In this document: positions 21,812 through 34,550 of the stretch, piece after piece
Layout of the letters: every line of letters starts with the position of its first letter
How positions within the stretch are numbered: the first letter of the stretch is position 1
Assembly (NCBI GenBank): GCA_039881045.1
Contig: JAYWVB010000003.1
Coordinates: 186,001-250,000, forward strand
Direction: 5' to 3'
Length of the DNA: 64,000 nt
Source of the DNA: Chaetomium olivaceum
Taxonomy: Eukaryota > Ascomycota > Sordariomycetes > Sordariales > Chaetomiaceae
Position numbers and translations under genes: made by a program
Notes under the pieces: generated by a model
The model's database searches: none
The model's input: only the letters and a program-made list of their open reading frames with translations
Told to the model about the DNA's origin: nothing

Positions 21812-24800
21812 ATGGGCCCCGAGCTAGTGCCGTCGTCTGTAACGACTGGGCCGTCGACACGGCCACTTCAACAACAACGACCACCACAAAAGGAGCTTCC
21901 GTTTCGAGCTACAGCGTCCTCTGAGAGGCTCCTTAATCAGCAACCACCGAGGGCAGGGAATGACACCAAGCGGGCAAAGTCGGGTCGCGCAGGAGCAGGT
22001 CTCGGGTTAGCAAAGACAAAGCTCTGGGTTTCTGCGGGTTCGCAATCCAAACCGCTACTGCCCGTGACCGAGCGCGCGTCACACGAGGAGAACCTTGCCG
22101 GACGGCGGACGAAGAAGGGCAGCCGGGATGGGGACAAGTGGGACATCACCCCCGACGGGGGCTCGGCCGGTCGCGAGGGGAGGCAATTTGCCGTGGCCAA
22201 CGTTGGGAATAATGGTCGCATCTATTTGAGGTAGGGGCAAAACATGCGCTCGGAACTGCAGCCTGGCACCCCTTCCAGTTGCCTTGAAGCCGGCCAAATC
22301 GGGTAGATCTGACAATGTGATGCAGGCCGACCGTTCGCCCCGCAAACCAGCGGTATCCTCAGCCACCTTTTGTTTTTCCTATGACGCCGCCGAGTACCGC
22401 CGGATTAGAGACCATAGCTCCGGAAAAACGCCTGGGCCTCGACGCGCGCCCCCAGCTGCCCCTCCGCGACTGGACACCATCGCACCCGCCATCGTCTTCG
22501 CCTAGCCCCGGACTTGGGCATAGCGGCGACAAGCAGCTGAAACCTCGCCAAAGGCACCGCCGTGCCATGTCGGATTCGACATTACCAGATACGAGCATCG
22601 CACGAGAATCCGAGCCGGGGGGATTCAAGGTGGTTATTACGCAACCGGGTGAGGACCAGAGGCCGAGGACGGTGGACGAGATGGACTTGCATCAGCCGCC
22701 ATCACTGGAAGTGGCTATCCCGTCGTGGAGGATAGGCACGCCCAGGTTCAGTATCCGGGGGACGCCATTCATTCGAGGCTCTTCCTATGCCCCGACCGAG
22801 GAAATCCGGTCCAGTAGCACTTCGTTCCTTCGCCTCACCCCGTTAGACGGGACCTCGAGCAACTCCAGGAACGCGAGTTTCTTCCGCGTGTCAGGGATGC
22901 TATCTCCTTCGGCCGATTCCTACAATTTCCCCAACCATGCAGCAGCTCGCCCCTCCCCCCAACCGCGAGCCACGTACATGTCGACTCACCTCGTAATCGA
23001 GCCTCCCATGTTTGACGCCTTGACCTTCAAACCCGCCTCTGACGACCGCGCCATTGTGCGGTACTCGAATGCCGGCTCCGTCACTGCAGCCACCCCGCCC
23101 CGTTTGGTCGCCGAGATCACATCTCCCACCTTCGTCGATTACGAACTTTTGTCCGACTTCTTTCTCACCTACCGCTCCTTTCTCAAGCCATCTGATCTGC
23201 TCCGCATGCTTTTTGCCCGCCTTCGCTGGGCACTGACCAGAGCCGATGAGGTTGGCCAGGTGGTCAGGGTCCGCACGTTCGTCGCTCTACGCCATTGGAT
23301 CCTCAACTATTTCATGGACGATTTTCTGGTCGACTACAACCTGCGTGTCACGTTTTGCGGTCTGCTAAATGACCTTCTTGCCGAGTTCTTACGGGATCCA
23401 AATACACCCAAAGTACCGCTCAAGATTTTGGCCGAACTTAAGAAGTGCTGGCGGAGAGTTTGCGCGCAGTTTTGGGACGGACCGGAGTTCGACACCAGGT
23501 TGGGGCCTGATGTTCCCGTTTTCCCCGGGGGGGTCGCGGGCAACCGCGACTCACAGCTCGACCCATCATTCTGGTCAGAAAAGGGAGCTGAACCGCCTCA
23601 GCTGGACGACCTGATATTCCCCACCAGCCCCCGCGGTCACTCGAGCTTTTACGGTGGTCTAGCGAGAGCCGGTCATATCGATGCCGTTGTAGCGGGGGAC
23701 CGTCCAGCAACACCCGAGATTGCCGTGGACAACGAGCGCGCAGAAAGGAACGGCGCCATCTCACCGACTAGCATCACTAGTGTGGACGTGGTCTCATGCT
23801 CGTTTCCGACCAAGAGCATGCGACCCATGCGCCCTGGTGCCGGATACCCAGCTGCGCATCCTGCCGACCCTAGCTCCCTGATAAATTCCGGTCCAGTTGC
23901 TACTACGCCTCGCGCACTCGTCGGCAAGCGAGCCCGCCCACAAGCCGCTCACAAGCGAAACGTCAGCATCAGCGATTCCCTGCGCGAGCAGCCGACGACA
24001 GAGAAGGGTCTTTACAAGAATGCCGAATTCCTGTTAGCACATCCCTATGCCGGCAGTCTGGCCCCGGCGATTTCCTACCACCCTCCCACCCTCGTCGAAG
24101 TTCCCCCACAGATTGTGACCGGGAGACAGACCACAATCTTCCAACCAGCCCCAGTCGATCCTTCAAAGGAGGACACAGTGGCATCCGCCATGTCTGGGCA
24201 AGGGATGAAGAGGCTCCTGGGGAGCGTGCGGCGGGCTTTGAGCACCAAGGGGCAAAATCTATCACCAACTCAGGGCACCTTTATCAACATCTCGCCGATT
24301 GGACCTAGGGGTGCGACCACCAACAGGCTCCCGGGCACCCCGATAGTACCCCAGGCTCGAGGCCGTCAAAATCGTGGTCGTCCTTCCGTGCGGATCGATT
24401 TGCTCGGCGCCGAGGTTGCCGAGGACTTTAAGAAGGCTGTGCGAGAAGACACCCAGGCTCAATCCGAGAAGTCAGGCGAGCCTCCCCGTCCCGCCGAGGA
24501 ACAAACTGGTGGTGATACAGGGGATTCCTCGACCTCACACTTGCACGCCTCTCCCACGACGTTCTCTCATGACTTTGTGGTCACCCGACCGACGAGCGAT
24601 ATGGGTATCACTACTGGCAGCAAATCCATCGTCATTGTGGACGACACGTCAGTGCAAGACGACTATCCTTTTATGACAGGCGCCTTGCCAGTCGCCAACC
24701 CGTCAATGGACGCGTTTTCCGAAGCCTTCGCGCCGAACGGGGCGGATCCAACGCCACCAAACACGCCGCCGGGTCGTCCTATGGGGACACCTAGGATGTC

Positions 24801-27317
24801 CTCATACATCCTTGGCCAGCACCCTGCGCATGACTCGGTGTCAGACAGCCCGCTGCCCCCCTTCATCCCTGATATGGATACCCTAGGGCACAATGACCGT
24901 CCTTCCGAGGACAAAACAAGACCTTCGCTCGACTTTCTGAACGAGGTCCCGAGTCCACCGTCTTTTGACGACGGGAGAGGGCACACAAGGCAATCTTCGA
25001 GTCGGTCGTATATCTCGAATCACTCGGGCGGGCACGTTCGCCGCTCATCTTTTACCAGCGGCGATTTCCGGCATCTGACCGTCCGCAGCTTTGATGCAAC
25101 CACCGTTTCGGGCCAGTCCATCGGTGGCTCGTCTGAAGTCATGGCCCCCGAACCGCTGAGAGTTCTAAGGCGAAGACCAGGCGGCGATCTCCGCGCCGTC
25201 ACCAACGTCGGCGATTTAGACCCGTCTCCGCTCAGGAGGTCGCGATCCGTCGCGTCCCTGACAACATACAGCGAGTCTATCCGCAGCTCGTATCTTCACA
25301 GCGCTGTTGCCGACTCCAGCGGATTTGTTGATGTTGTCGCCAGCGATTACTCGCCCGGGCAAGCAGAGACGTTCTCTCTAGGCGCCATTGCTGAGAAGAA
25401 GCCCAAGCAAAGCAACCTATCCCTATTCAGCACCCACTCATCCAAACCGATCATGCGACCATCTTTTGAAGTTGAAGCGCAGAAGCTCGCGCAGATTCCT
25501 GACGACATGGACGATGATGGGGGTGTTGAGTCCGCACTGCTGAAACTGGAGGGCAAGTTCCCGACAAGAAAGCCTGGACTCAAACTATCGATGGACCTTA
25601 GGGGGGCACCAGACGTGGATAATACTCCCAGCTGGGAGGTAGGGTACGAGGAGCATGATGCCACAGAAGAAGAGAAGAAGGAACACCATGAAGTCGAAAT
25701 CGGGTCCGAGCCTTACCCGCCAAGCTCGTCAACCGCACCTTCCACCATCACACCCCAGGGTGGTCTGCTGGATGTGGCTAGTGGCCAGGGGCACCACAGC
25801 GTCGTGCAGTCTTTCCTATCGGACGATTCAAGAGCGTCTTACTCGTCGATACCATTGCTAGAACGCGGTTTGACCGATGATGGGCGGACGGCAACCCGGA
25901 ATGGACAGACCGGTCCGTCCTGCAGGGGCCTGACGAAGATGCGTCAACACCGGACAACCGCAGCATGCACGACTCGCAACATCCTTCGTATGAGTTCATC
26001 AAGAAGACGGACAGCATTGGTCTGATTCGACAGGGAGCCACCGTGCCGGAAAACGAACCGGCACGGGATAGCCTCGAGCAGTCGTTCCTGGATGTCGACA
26101 GCGATAATGACAGCGTCATCTCCTCGGAGTTATCTGTAGATGCCCTGATTCAGGACGGCGCCGAGGATGGCGAGTTCTCGCCGGATGACATCGGAGTTGC
26201 CTTATCCACCTTACCATCCCATCCTCTTGCCGACAACCCGCGTACAGGGAGGCCACCGTCCCCGACCATCACCCTCATGCAGGCTCTCCGGTTGTCGCCG
26301 GAGACCGCCTACATCCCGACGCTCCAAGACCATCAAGTGTACGAAAAGCCACTGCCGCCAACCCCGGATACCACACCAACCACGACAGCGCCGCCGTTAC
26401 CCCGCTCGCCGCTTTGCTCGCCCGCCGACCCAACCGGGACCAAAGAGGCACTCCGCAACGCTCCCACCCTAGAGGTTCCTGATCCTATGAGCGCGCCTCT
26501 CACCACGCCGCTGAGCAAATACTCGGTTCACCTGCCCTTCATTCTCGCCTTCGACAGCGACATCCTGGCGCAGCAATTTACCCTCGTCGAGAAGGACGCA
26601 CTCAACGAGATCGATTGGAAAGAGCTGATTGAGATGCGCTGGAAGAACGCCGAGCAGAACGGCATCCATGTGCGCAGCTGGGTGTCCTTCCTGCGCGACA
26701 CGGACGCGCGCGGCGTCGAGGTGGTTATCGCGCGCTTCAACATCATGGTCAAGTGGGCCATCTCGGAGATCGTCCTGACGCAGGACATCGAGGAGCGCGC
26801 GCGCTGCATCATCAAGTTCATCCACATCGCCGCCCACTGCCGCCGCTACCGCAACTTTGCCACTATGAGCCAAGTCACCATCGCCCTCACCAGCAACGAG
26901 GTCAGCCGGCTCAGCAAGACCTGGGCCATGGTGCCCACCAGCGACAAGCGCACCCTGATGGATCTGGAAGCGCTGCTGTCGCCGACGAGGAACTTCTACA
27001 ACATGCGCGCCGAGATGGAGGGTGGTGGCGCGTCGGTCCAGGGGATGGGGTGCATCCCCTTCGTGGGCATCTACACGCACGACTTGTTGTTCAACGCGCA
27101 GAAGCCGAGCGAGATTGCGAGCTCGCCGACGGCCGCGCCGCTGGTTAACTTTGAGCGCTGTCGGACTGCGGCGGGCGTGGTCAAAACACTGCTGCGGTTG
27201 TTGGAAGCGAGTATGCTGTACACTTTCCAGCCGATTGAAGGTGTGACGGAGCGGTGCTTGTGGATGGGCGCGTTGGGGGATGAGGAGATTAGGCGGTTGA
27301 GCGAGGGGTTGGAGTAG
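21812..27317 (+). CDS. LTE1: LTE1-like Ras guanine-nucleotide exchange factor
   Basis: RasGEFs load GTP on Ras-family GTPases; the Lte1 branch acts in mitotic exit and polarity. Exon 1 (21812-22230) and exon 2 (from 22326) join across a 95-base GTAGGG..CAG intron, giving AVANVGNNGRIYLRPTVRP and on to MTPPSTAGLETIAPE. Of about 1,800 residues, the RasGEF-N domain lies near residues 395-490 (FVDYELLSDFFLTYRSFLKP). A long Ser/Pro-rich disordered middle follows, and the catalytic Cdc25-type domain occupies the last 260 residues (LAFDSDILAQQFTLVEKD, later FATMSQVTIALTSNEVSRL). The frame breaks at the GGG run 25882-25884; one added G joins LTDDGADGNPEWTDRSVLQ. The true N-terminus is unresolved: 21812 is the first ATG in frame, but a short upstream exon is possible. 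Subfamily assignment is moderately sure; the RasGEF call is firm. Confidence 0.85.
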
Positions 27318-30116
27318 GCTTGCTCATCATCCTCATCATTATCATCATAATCGCCATTCCCCGATTAGAGGACCGGCCTCTTCACCCACGAGCCGTATCA
27401 ATTACCGTCGTTTTTACGTTTCAACAAACGCGCCATCTCGTTTCTACATTTGCATTTACGCCTCGATATGATACCATACACACCCACAAGCGATACCGAT
27501 CTCTTCCTACCTACCTACTTACCGACCGCCTATCGACCTACACACATACAACCTATTTTCTAATACTCGATTCACCATTCCTTCATGTGTTCATGTTTCT
27601 CTATTTTCTCAACTATACTACTGTTCTTTCTGCCGTGTTATCCGCCAGCGAGCGGGGGATAGATACACTTTGCGTGTTCTGTCTGTCTGTCTGGTATCTG
27701 GGCTGGGCGTTATGAGGGGGGGCGTGGGGCATTTGCCATTTATTCAAGTCTCCCTTCGGGGTAGCGGGGCGCAAAAAGGAGTTTGTATGCTTTGATGTTC
27801 TGATGGAATGGATCGGATTCGGGTGTGGATTGGACGAATACCTTGGGAAACTATCCCGACTTCTTCTGGGCTAGGTTGGGCTGGCTGTTGCGGTGGGTTG
27901 GGATGGGGGCTTTTGTTGGCTGGCTGTGGCTTACTTACCTAGAGGGAGGAGCTCGTGCCTTGCTTTTTTCTTTTTTTTTTTTTTTGGCGGGAGTGGTGTT
28001 TGAAGAGTGTAGACGGGTACGCCTCCTTAGATTGGAGGGTGGGTGTCTGGAGTGGTGTGTGTGTGTATGTGGTGTTTGTGGATTGATACCTTGTTGGAGG
28101 AGGCGGATGAGTTGGGGAGAGGGAAAGGATGATGGAGAGAGAGCCTGAGCTGGGAGGAGTGGACAGTGGTAGTAGATAGATAGCAATTGCGGATGGTGAC
28201 ATCGCTATACAGAACTTCCTCTAGTGTGCTTGGTGATGTTGGTGTTCTGTCCATGAGGTGGTAATGGTGAGCCTGTCTTGCGTGTCTAATGTAGCTACCT
28301 CTGGAAGAGCCCCGGGAGACAGCATCACAACATCCCTAAGATATATTTAAGCTGCGTCTACCCGCCATCAAACTCCTTTAGCGGCACGCACGTTTTAAGC
28401 CGTTCAGATTCTGGATTCTGTCGCCAGTTAATCCATGGGATGCGATATATCTACCCATTTCAGTGTTAGTCCCGTTTTGTGAGCTTAAAAGATTGGTATG
28501 CTTAACTGGTGGTCGTCCTGGATTGCTTGACTTCGTATTTTCAATATTTCCTTTTTGGCATAGCCAAATAACCAACAACTTATAGCTTCCTTGCCTCTTT
28601 GGTAATGCTTCATCTTACCTCTCTCCTCCATGCCTCCTTTTAGCCCTTTCCCTTCGCCTCTGTTGCGCAAACCCCCCTTTTCCAAAATCTCACCAATTAA
28701 TCAGTACTTCACTTTCACACATGCTTCCTTTTTCCGAGATAATTGTTGAGTATCATGTTACTCATACTGTAAGCTCGTCGTTATTTTGCTCCATAATGTG
28801 GTTAAGAACAAACAGTATCACATGCGTTACCATCTAGTTGGGTTCGAGACTACAGCAAGGGAAATTCTCAGCAGCACCAATATCTATAGGACGGTATCAG
28901 GCAAATTGTAGCAACATTAGAGTTTCGACATACCGGGAAGCAATAAGAACAGCATGGCAGTATATCTACGTTCAGCTTTACATTTACTTGCCTCACCACC
29001 CCCTAACCCAACCTAGACATTTAGAAACAGACAATTCACATATACCATCACTAAGCACAGCGCAGAAAACTACCTTATCTATAAGGTAGTAGTAACTCCT
29101 GTATCCCGCGCACCCCCCAAGTCACACGGCAGAGTATCGATTCACATATATCAACCACCCCATCGCGCCTACCCCTTCACTTCCCACTCCCTGACTACCT
29201 TTCTTACAAAACAAGACATAACTAACAAACAACACTCTAGCTCAACTAAAAACCTCACCCATCAAGCACTATATCATCCTGTAATTAGCCGACAGTCAGG
29301 CAACATGGTCTATCTAGAGCATGACCCAGTCGCCAAACCAACTTTCTCTCTAGCAGAGGGTAATCACACAAACCAGATACATCATGGGTATTATCGCCAC
29401 GAGAGTATCTTTTCTGGCAACATGGGCTCATGTCCAGTCGCGTATCAAATACTCAAAATTAAAATCGGTAGAGAGAACACAACCATTCCCACCCATTCTC
29501 TGCTTTCGCATTTGCTGGAACGACCTTGGTTATTACGGATGCTAGTCTGCAGTTGGGGTCGAACCCGGTGGCCGTTTTTCACCCAAGGTGTCTTCACATA
29601 TCGTCGAAGCGCACAGACATTGTACGGCATGCGACACTTACATGTGATAAACTACTGATACTCTGGCTTTCGCCGTGATACGGTCGACTACGGTGGGTAA
29701 CTCGGGAGAGTTGGCATCACATCATCCATTTACTCGCGACTACACTCAAGGACACAAATCGGAGTCAGATTCGTCAGTTCCCAGCCGCTATAAAAGATAC
29801 GGACACCTCTTTACAAGCTCAAAACGCGGCAGAAGTAGACATTCCTATGGCAAGGCGAGATAACGGTCAAGTCCACCTCTCATGACCCCACAGGGCATTC
29901 CCCCTCCCCGGCAGGAGCCAGGGAGGATATCTTTCCCTCATTAGTAGGGTCATGTGTTACCTAAGCCAAAGGGATGCTGTTCTACAGCCAGTATCGGAGC
30001 CGAGACGAGAAAGCCATTGCGAATGGGAAAAGTGCGGGAGTGAGACAAGGCCGTTTGTGTCTGCGCCGTTACGCCTGGCCCCGAAAAATGCCTTTTTATT
30101 TTGCGCCTTCTCTTGT
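27318..30116. other. Convergent intergenic region
   Basis: The region lies between the 3' ends of the RasGEF and RPS0 genes. It contains a poly-T tract near 27964-27985 and a more AT-rich stretch at 28.3-29.9 kb. I looked for tRNA, 5S and spliceosomal RNA signatures and found none. A CTATAAAAG at about 29790 has no gene attached to it. Confidence 0.45.
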
Positions 30117-31257
30117 CTACCAGCCGGCAGTGTCCTTGGGCGCGGAATCAGCCCACTCGGTCGCGGGGGCGGTGGCAGCAGCGGCGCCAGACTCCCAAGT
30201 GGCGGGCTGAGCCTCGCTCCACTCGCCGGTAGCGGCGGCAGGGAAGCCAGCAGGAGCAGCCTCCCAGTCAGCACCACCAGCGGGGAAGCCGGACTCGATG
30301 GCGACAGCGCCCTCCTCCTCAACGCCGGGGACCTTCTCCTCCTCGACCTTCTCCTCGGCCTCAGCCTCAGGGTCGCGGTCTGCAGGAATTGTTAGCTTGC
30401 GGCCTCAAATTGTGACCAGGGCGGGGGACATACAGAAGTACAGATCGGGCATGACGTCCCAGGGGGTCTCGCGGTTGTAGATGGTGCCGCGGAGGCGGAG
30501 GACCTCACGGGCCAGCATCCACCAAACCAAGCCGATAGAGTGGCGACCCTTGTTGTTAGTCGGGATCGCAACGTCGACGTACTCGGTGGGCGAGTCAGTG
30601 TCGCAGAGGGCGATCACGGGAATGTTGACGTAGGAAGCCTCCTTGATGGCCTGCGAGTCGGTGCGGGGGTCGGTGACGATGATCAGGCGGGGCTCCTTGA
30701 ACGAACGGGTGATGTAGTTGGTGAAGGAACCGGGGGTGAAGCGACCGGCGATGGCCTGGGCGCCGGTGTGGGCGGCGAACTTGAGGACGGCACGCTGGCC
30801 GTAGGGACGGGCCGAGATAACGCACACATCGCTCGGGTTGTCGATGGCGGCGATGATACGGGCCGCAAGGGTGATCTTCTCCCTGCAGGTACATCTGTTA
30901 GCCATCTAATTGTCGCACTCCGACTAAAATCGCAAATTGGCGAAGTCGCGACAGCCCACGTACCAGGTCTTGCCGATGTTGATAACGTTCACACCATCGG
31001 CACGGGTCTTCCAGAGGTAGGCTACACGCAGAAAAACCTGTCAGATGTCTCGTCTTCGGTGACTATTTCGTTCGGGAGTAATTACGCTGCATGTTAACGC
31101 CCAGGCTACCAAATTGTCAGTATGCGCGCAACAACATAAAACTACCAAGTCTTGGGACGACGTACTTCTTGGAGCCGACATGGCACTGAGCAGCGAGGAG
31201 CTGCTCAATGTCAGTGCTCGTGGCATTGAAGATGGAGGGGAGGTTTGCGGGCGCCAT
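30117..31257 (-). CDS. RPS0: 40S ribosomal protein S0 (uS2), five exons
   Basis: uS2/S0 is a small-subunit protein needed for 20S pre-rRNA processing and 40S maturation. Exons in coding order are 31166-31257, 31086-31105, 30964-31021, 30434-30882 and 30117-30379, all with GT..AG introns. Exon 2 is a 20-base micro-exon (NLGVNMQ). The join reads HVGSKNLGVNMQPYLWKTRA and then DGVNVINIGKTWEKITLAAR. Core uS2 motifs are visible: FTPGSFTNYI, RLIIVTDPRTD and the conserved SIGLVWWMLAREVLRLRG. The C-terminus is the fungal acidic, Trp-containing tail (EWADSAPKDTAGW). Total 293 residues, normal for the family, with no frame break. It is divergent from the mitochondrial uS15m gene, with 415 bases between starts. 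The many 5' introns are typical of fungal ribosomal protein genes. Confidence 0.95.
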
Positions 31258-31672
31258 CTTGACTGTGATTTCTCTCGTTGGACGTGACGACGGGAGAAAG
31301 ATGTCAAGATTCAGGGCGTCGAGAGTGGGATATATTTTTCTGGGCCGCGAGCTGCAGCAGGCGGAGCTCTGCGATTTTGGCACACAAATTCAATTTTGTG
31401 GAGTGCCCCGCCAGGGTTTGCAATTGGCGACGAGAACCAGCCGGCCGTCACCAGCTGCTGCTGCCAAGCCCATTTTTCTTCGAGGGAAGAACGGAACCTT
31501 AGCCGATGTTTTGCCGGCAGAGGCATGCTCGAGATGCAGATAGCCACTAGCCTTAAACGGGCCTAGTGTCAATCACCCCAAAATCTGGGTCCATGCGACA
31601 GCAAGAAAGTCGAAAGCCGCGAGACTGACCCAAGAAGGCCGTGTGACGTTCGACCTAGACGAGATATTCACG
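31258..31672. promoter_or_regulatory. Divergent promoter of RPS0 and mitochondrial uS15m
   Basis: These 415 bases separate a cytosolic and a mitochondrial ribosomal protein gene transcribed in opposite directions. No TATA box stands out. Shared control is plausible from the arrangement but not shown. Confidence 0.45.
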
Positions 31673-32678
31673 ATGCCTCCCCGGGTACCCGCCCCGCAGG
31701 GGCTGCGAAGCCTTACGCGTGAGATTGACCATGTTTTAATGCTCTCCGGGGAAGCAAAGCAGCTGACAGGTGCCCCGTAGTATGCCTGCGACCGACCCCG
31801 ACCCCCACCCCGACCCTGCTGCCGCTGATGCAGACGGCCAACATTTCGATGAGGGAGAAAAAGAAGAAGATGAAGCGGGACCCTACGGCTGGGCCCAAGC
31901 CCAGCAGCGCAAGAACGCACATCTCGAGCGCCGCGCCGTGATCGACTCGGAACGCCAGGCCAGCCAGGGTGACCCCGTGCACGGCATCACAACCCCCTTC
32001 GTCGAGTCCTTTGACACGGCCGGCCAGGAACCCGTCTCACCCGAGGACCCAGTCACCGGCGAGACGCGACCCCTCCCCACCTCGCCACACATCATCAATC
32101 ACCTGCTCACCAAGGAGGAGCTGGAGCGGGCGATCGAGCACTCGCGGCAGGTGACGAAGCCGCTTTCGGGGGCGGAGAGCTCGGCACCGGACCCGACGAC
32201 GGAGGCGCTGGAGCTGGAGGAGCACGCGCTGAAGCACGAGAAGGCGCTGGAGGCGCTCAAGCGCATCACCGACCTCAAGAACGCCAGCGCCAAGGACCGG
32301 CGGCACGCCAACATCCAGCGGTGCATCGAGAAGTTTGGCCGCCACGTCACGGACCAGTCCCTCGACAACCCGGCGCCGCCGCCGGGGCGCAACCACGTGC
32401 CGCAGCCGAAGCCCGTCCGCGCCGGGCCCGACACGGGGAGCAGCGAGGTGCAGATCGCCATCTTGACGGCCAAGATCAGGGCGCTTGCTCTGGCGCTGGA
32501 GGGTCCCAAGGGGCACAGGGACAAGAACAACAAGAGGAGTCTGCGGCTGCTGTGCCACAAGCGGCAGAAGCTGCTGCGGTACTTGGAGAGGAAGGAGCGC
32601 GGGAGCGGGAGGTGGCAGCATCTGGTCGAGACACTGGGTCTCACCGAGGCGACATACAAGCACCAGATCTCACTGTAA
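31673..32678 (+). CDS. Mitochondrial ribosomal protein uS15m (yeast MRPS28), two exons
   Basis: uS15m binds 12S/15S rRNA in the mitochondrial small subunit. Exon 1 (31673-31718) encodes MPPRVPAPQGLRSLT; a 62-base intron (GTGAGA..TAG, 31719-31780) follows; exon 2 runs to 32678. The N-terminus is rich in Leu, Thr, Pro and basic residues, fitting a presequence. Exon 2 is one base short in the CCC run 31881-31883: before it the frame gives REKKKKMKRDP, after it YGWAQAQQRKNAHLERR. Adding one C gives 314 residues. The S15 domain is C-terminal: TGSSEVQIAILTAKIRALA, then the LLCHKRQKLLRYLERKE helix and TLGLTEATYKHQISL. A downstream ATG at 31782 would give an in-frame protein without a presequence and with a doubtful acidic N-terminus, so I prefer the spliced model. 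Confidence 0.85.
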
Positions 32679-32889
32679 TAAGCGGTCGATTTGGTAAAGA
32701 AAGGGGGTGCTTGTAAAATCCAAGATGTGTAACGTCTCTATGTACAATACCGACACAATAGACAAGAGCGCGTAAAAGATTCCGCATCTTGCCCGCCCGA
32801 GTCACCGCTTGACCTTCGCCATACGCCATTTGAAATCATGCTCAAGGGTCCCAGGAAATACATCTCTAAACAGTCAGCCGCAGGTCGCA

Positions 32890-34163
32890 TCAGAAGACAC
32901 TGATGTAGTTGCCGATGCGTTCCTTCTGGTTTTGCGCTATGCACTCGGCAATCCATGTAATGTTGCGGATTTCCTATTGCTTTATGTTAAAGGATGCGAC
33001 CACACGGAACGGAAAAAAGCGGTACTCACCTGCTCCCTCAGCTTGACCCACGCATACACAATGGCAAATGTGAATTGCCGTGTGAAGGCGCCTTTGGCAA
33101 TCTCCATCTCCTTCTGGTAGAACATATCCTCCAGGCTCCTGCCGTCGGACCCGGAGCCGCCAGCCATGTTGCCCGGCCCGCCAGGACCGCCGCCGAGACC
33201 GGCCGCCTCAAAGAAGGCCTTGTAGTCAGACACGCCCTCTACGGCCAGTCGCACGCCCTCAAAGTCATCCGCCCGCGACAGCATCAACGTGCCCTCGGGG
33301 TACAGGTTCCCAAAGCTGGGGTACAGCTTCTTGCGGTCAGCCTTGGACAGCTCGGTCCCGAACGAGTTGAGGGTGATGTTGATGGGCGCGGCGGTCCGCC
33401 TCGAACTCGCAGCTCCGACATGACCTCGGCGGTCGGGGTGCCAGCCAATGTCCGGGTGGGAGTTGACAAAACTCGTAGAAGTCCTCGAGGTAGTTCTTGT
33501 ACAGCGTGTTGCGCACGATCTCGATGTTGAGCTCGTCGAGGTCCTGGTGGCTGAGGCTGCCTTTGAAGTAAGGCGCGAGCGGCGTCTCGATCAGCACGCT
33601 GTTGTACAGTTCCTCGATGTTGGTCGCCACGCAGAGGACGGGCATCGTCTCGAACCAGCCGAGCGGGTGGCACCGGTCCAGCAGCTCGCGCGTGTCGCGC
33701 TCGTGGAGCGTGCCCGTGATGAGCAGCGCCACGTTGTCGATCATGTAGCCGTAGGTGACGTAGTCCATGAACTTGGCAAGCGAGCCAACCGCATTCGCCC
33801 GGACATAGCGGAACTCGGAGACGAGCTTCTCGGTGGTTTTGGTTGCGAGGCTCGAGGTGGAGGGGTTGGGCGGAAGGGTCGCGAGGAAGTCGCCGTAAGC
33901 GGGGCCGAGTTGGAGCTTGAGGTCTGCAAGCGTGTGTTAGGACCGAGCGATAAAGGAGAAGGGAATTGCTGGTTACCATCAATGGTCTCGCATTGCGTCA
34001 TGTTGGTGTAGTTGGTACCGGTGAGCAGTCCGTTGCGATAGCCGCGGACAATGCCCTCGATGTAACTACGGAGAGAGAGAAGCGGTTAGTATATGTCAAT
34101 GACGATGCGCCTAACCCACAGTATACCATACCCATTGTTGACGTTGAATAGAAGGCCCTCCAT
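32890..34163 (-). CDS. VMA6: V-type H+-ATPase subunit d (VMA6), four exons, clustered indels
   Basis: Subunit d couples the V1 central stalk to the Vo proteolipid ring of the vacuolar proton pump. Exons in coding order are 34132-34163, 33977-34065, 33030-33923 and 32890-32973. The join reads MEGLLFNVNNGYIEGIVRGY, later ETIDDLKLQLGPAYGDF, the conserved FMDYVTYGYMIDNVALLITG, and ends EIRNITWIAECIAQ and then RIGNYISVF. Between about 33370 and 33480 the frame changes several times: YEFCQ, then AGTPTAEVMSEL, then EFEADRRA, then INITLNSFGTELSKADRKK each lie in a different frame, with net one extra base. All pieces are in family order with nothing lost, so local miscalling is likely. Corrected length is about 365 residues. 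It converges on uS15m and is divergent from NOP58. Confidence 0.9.
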
Positions 34164-34550
34164 CTTGCTCTGCCGGATTAACGTTGAGAAGTTGTAGATG
34201 ACAGCTCCTTTGGCTGTTGGAGCTCGAAGATGCGGCTCAGGACGGCGTTGGATTGCTGGTTGGCCGCCGACTTGGACCGTGCATACGCAACCGCCTGGAC
34301 TGCCAAGAGGTTGGAGACCAAGGTGTGGGGACGCCCCTCTGCCTGCCCCGATGCACAACGAGCAGAGCTTGGACCAACCAGCCCCACCTACAACTCCAAA
34401 CTGGTGGTAAAAAAATTGTTCTTCGCTCCTAACTTTTTTTCTGCTTGAAGCCCTCGATCAAAGTGCAAGCACGGCCGCAGTTGAGCTGTCTTCCCACGCT
34501 TCCACCCACTACAGAAAGCGCGGTTGGGCACCCATCAACCAGCCTCCATC
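34164..34550. promoter_or_regulatory. Divergent promoter of VMA6 and NOP58
   Basis: The 387 bases separate two housekeeping genes. The NOP58 side is pyrimidine-rich near 34420-34445. Short open frames here start with non-ATG codons and show no conservation, so none is called. Confidence 0.4.

Noticed and set aside
29500..29600. GGTCGAACCCGGT stretch as a tRNA
   Set aside because: No acceptor or anticodon stem can be formed around it.
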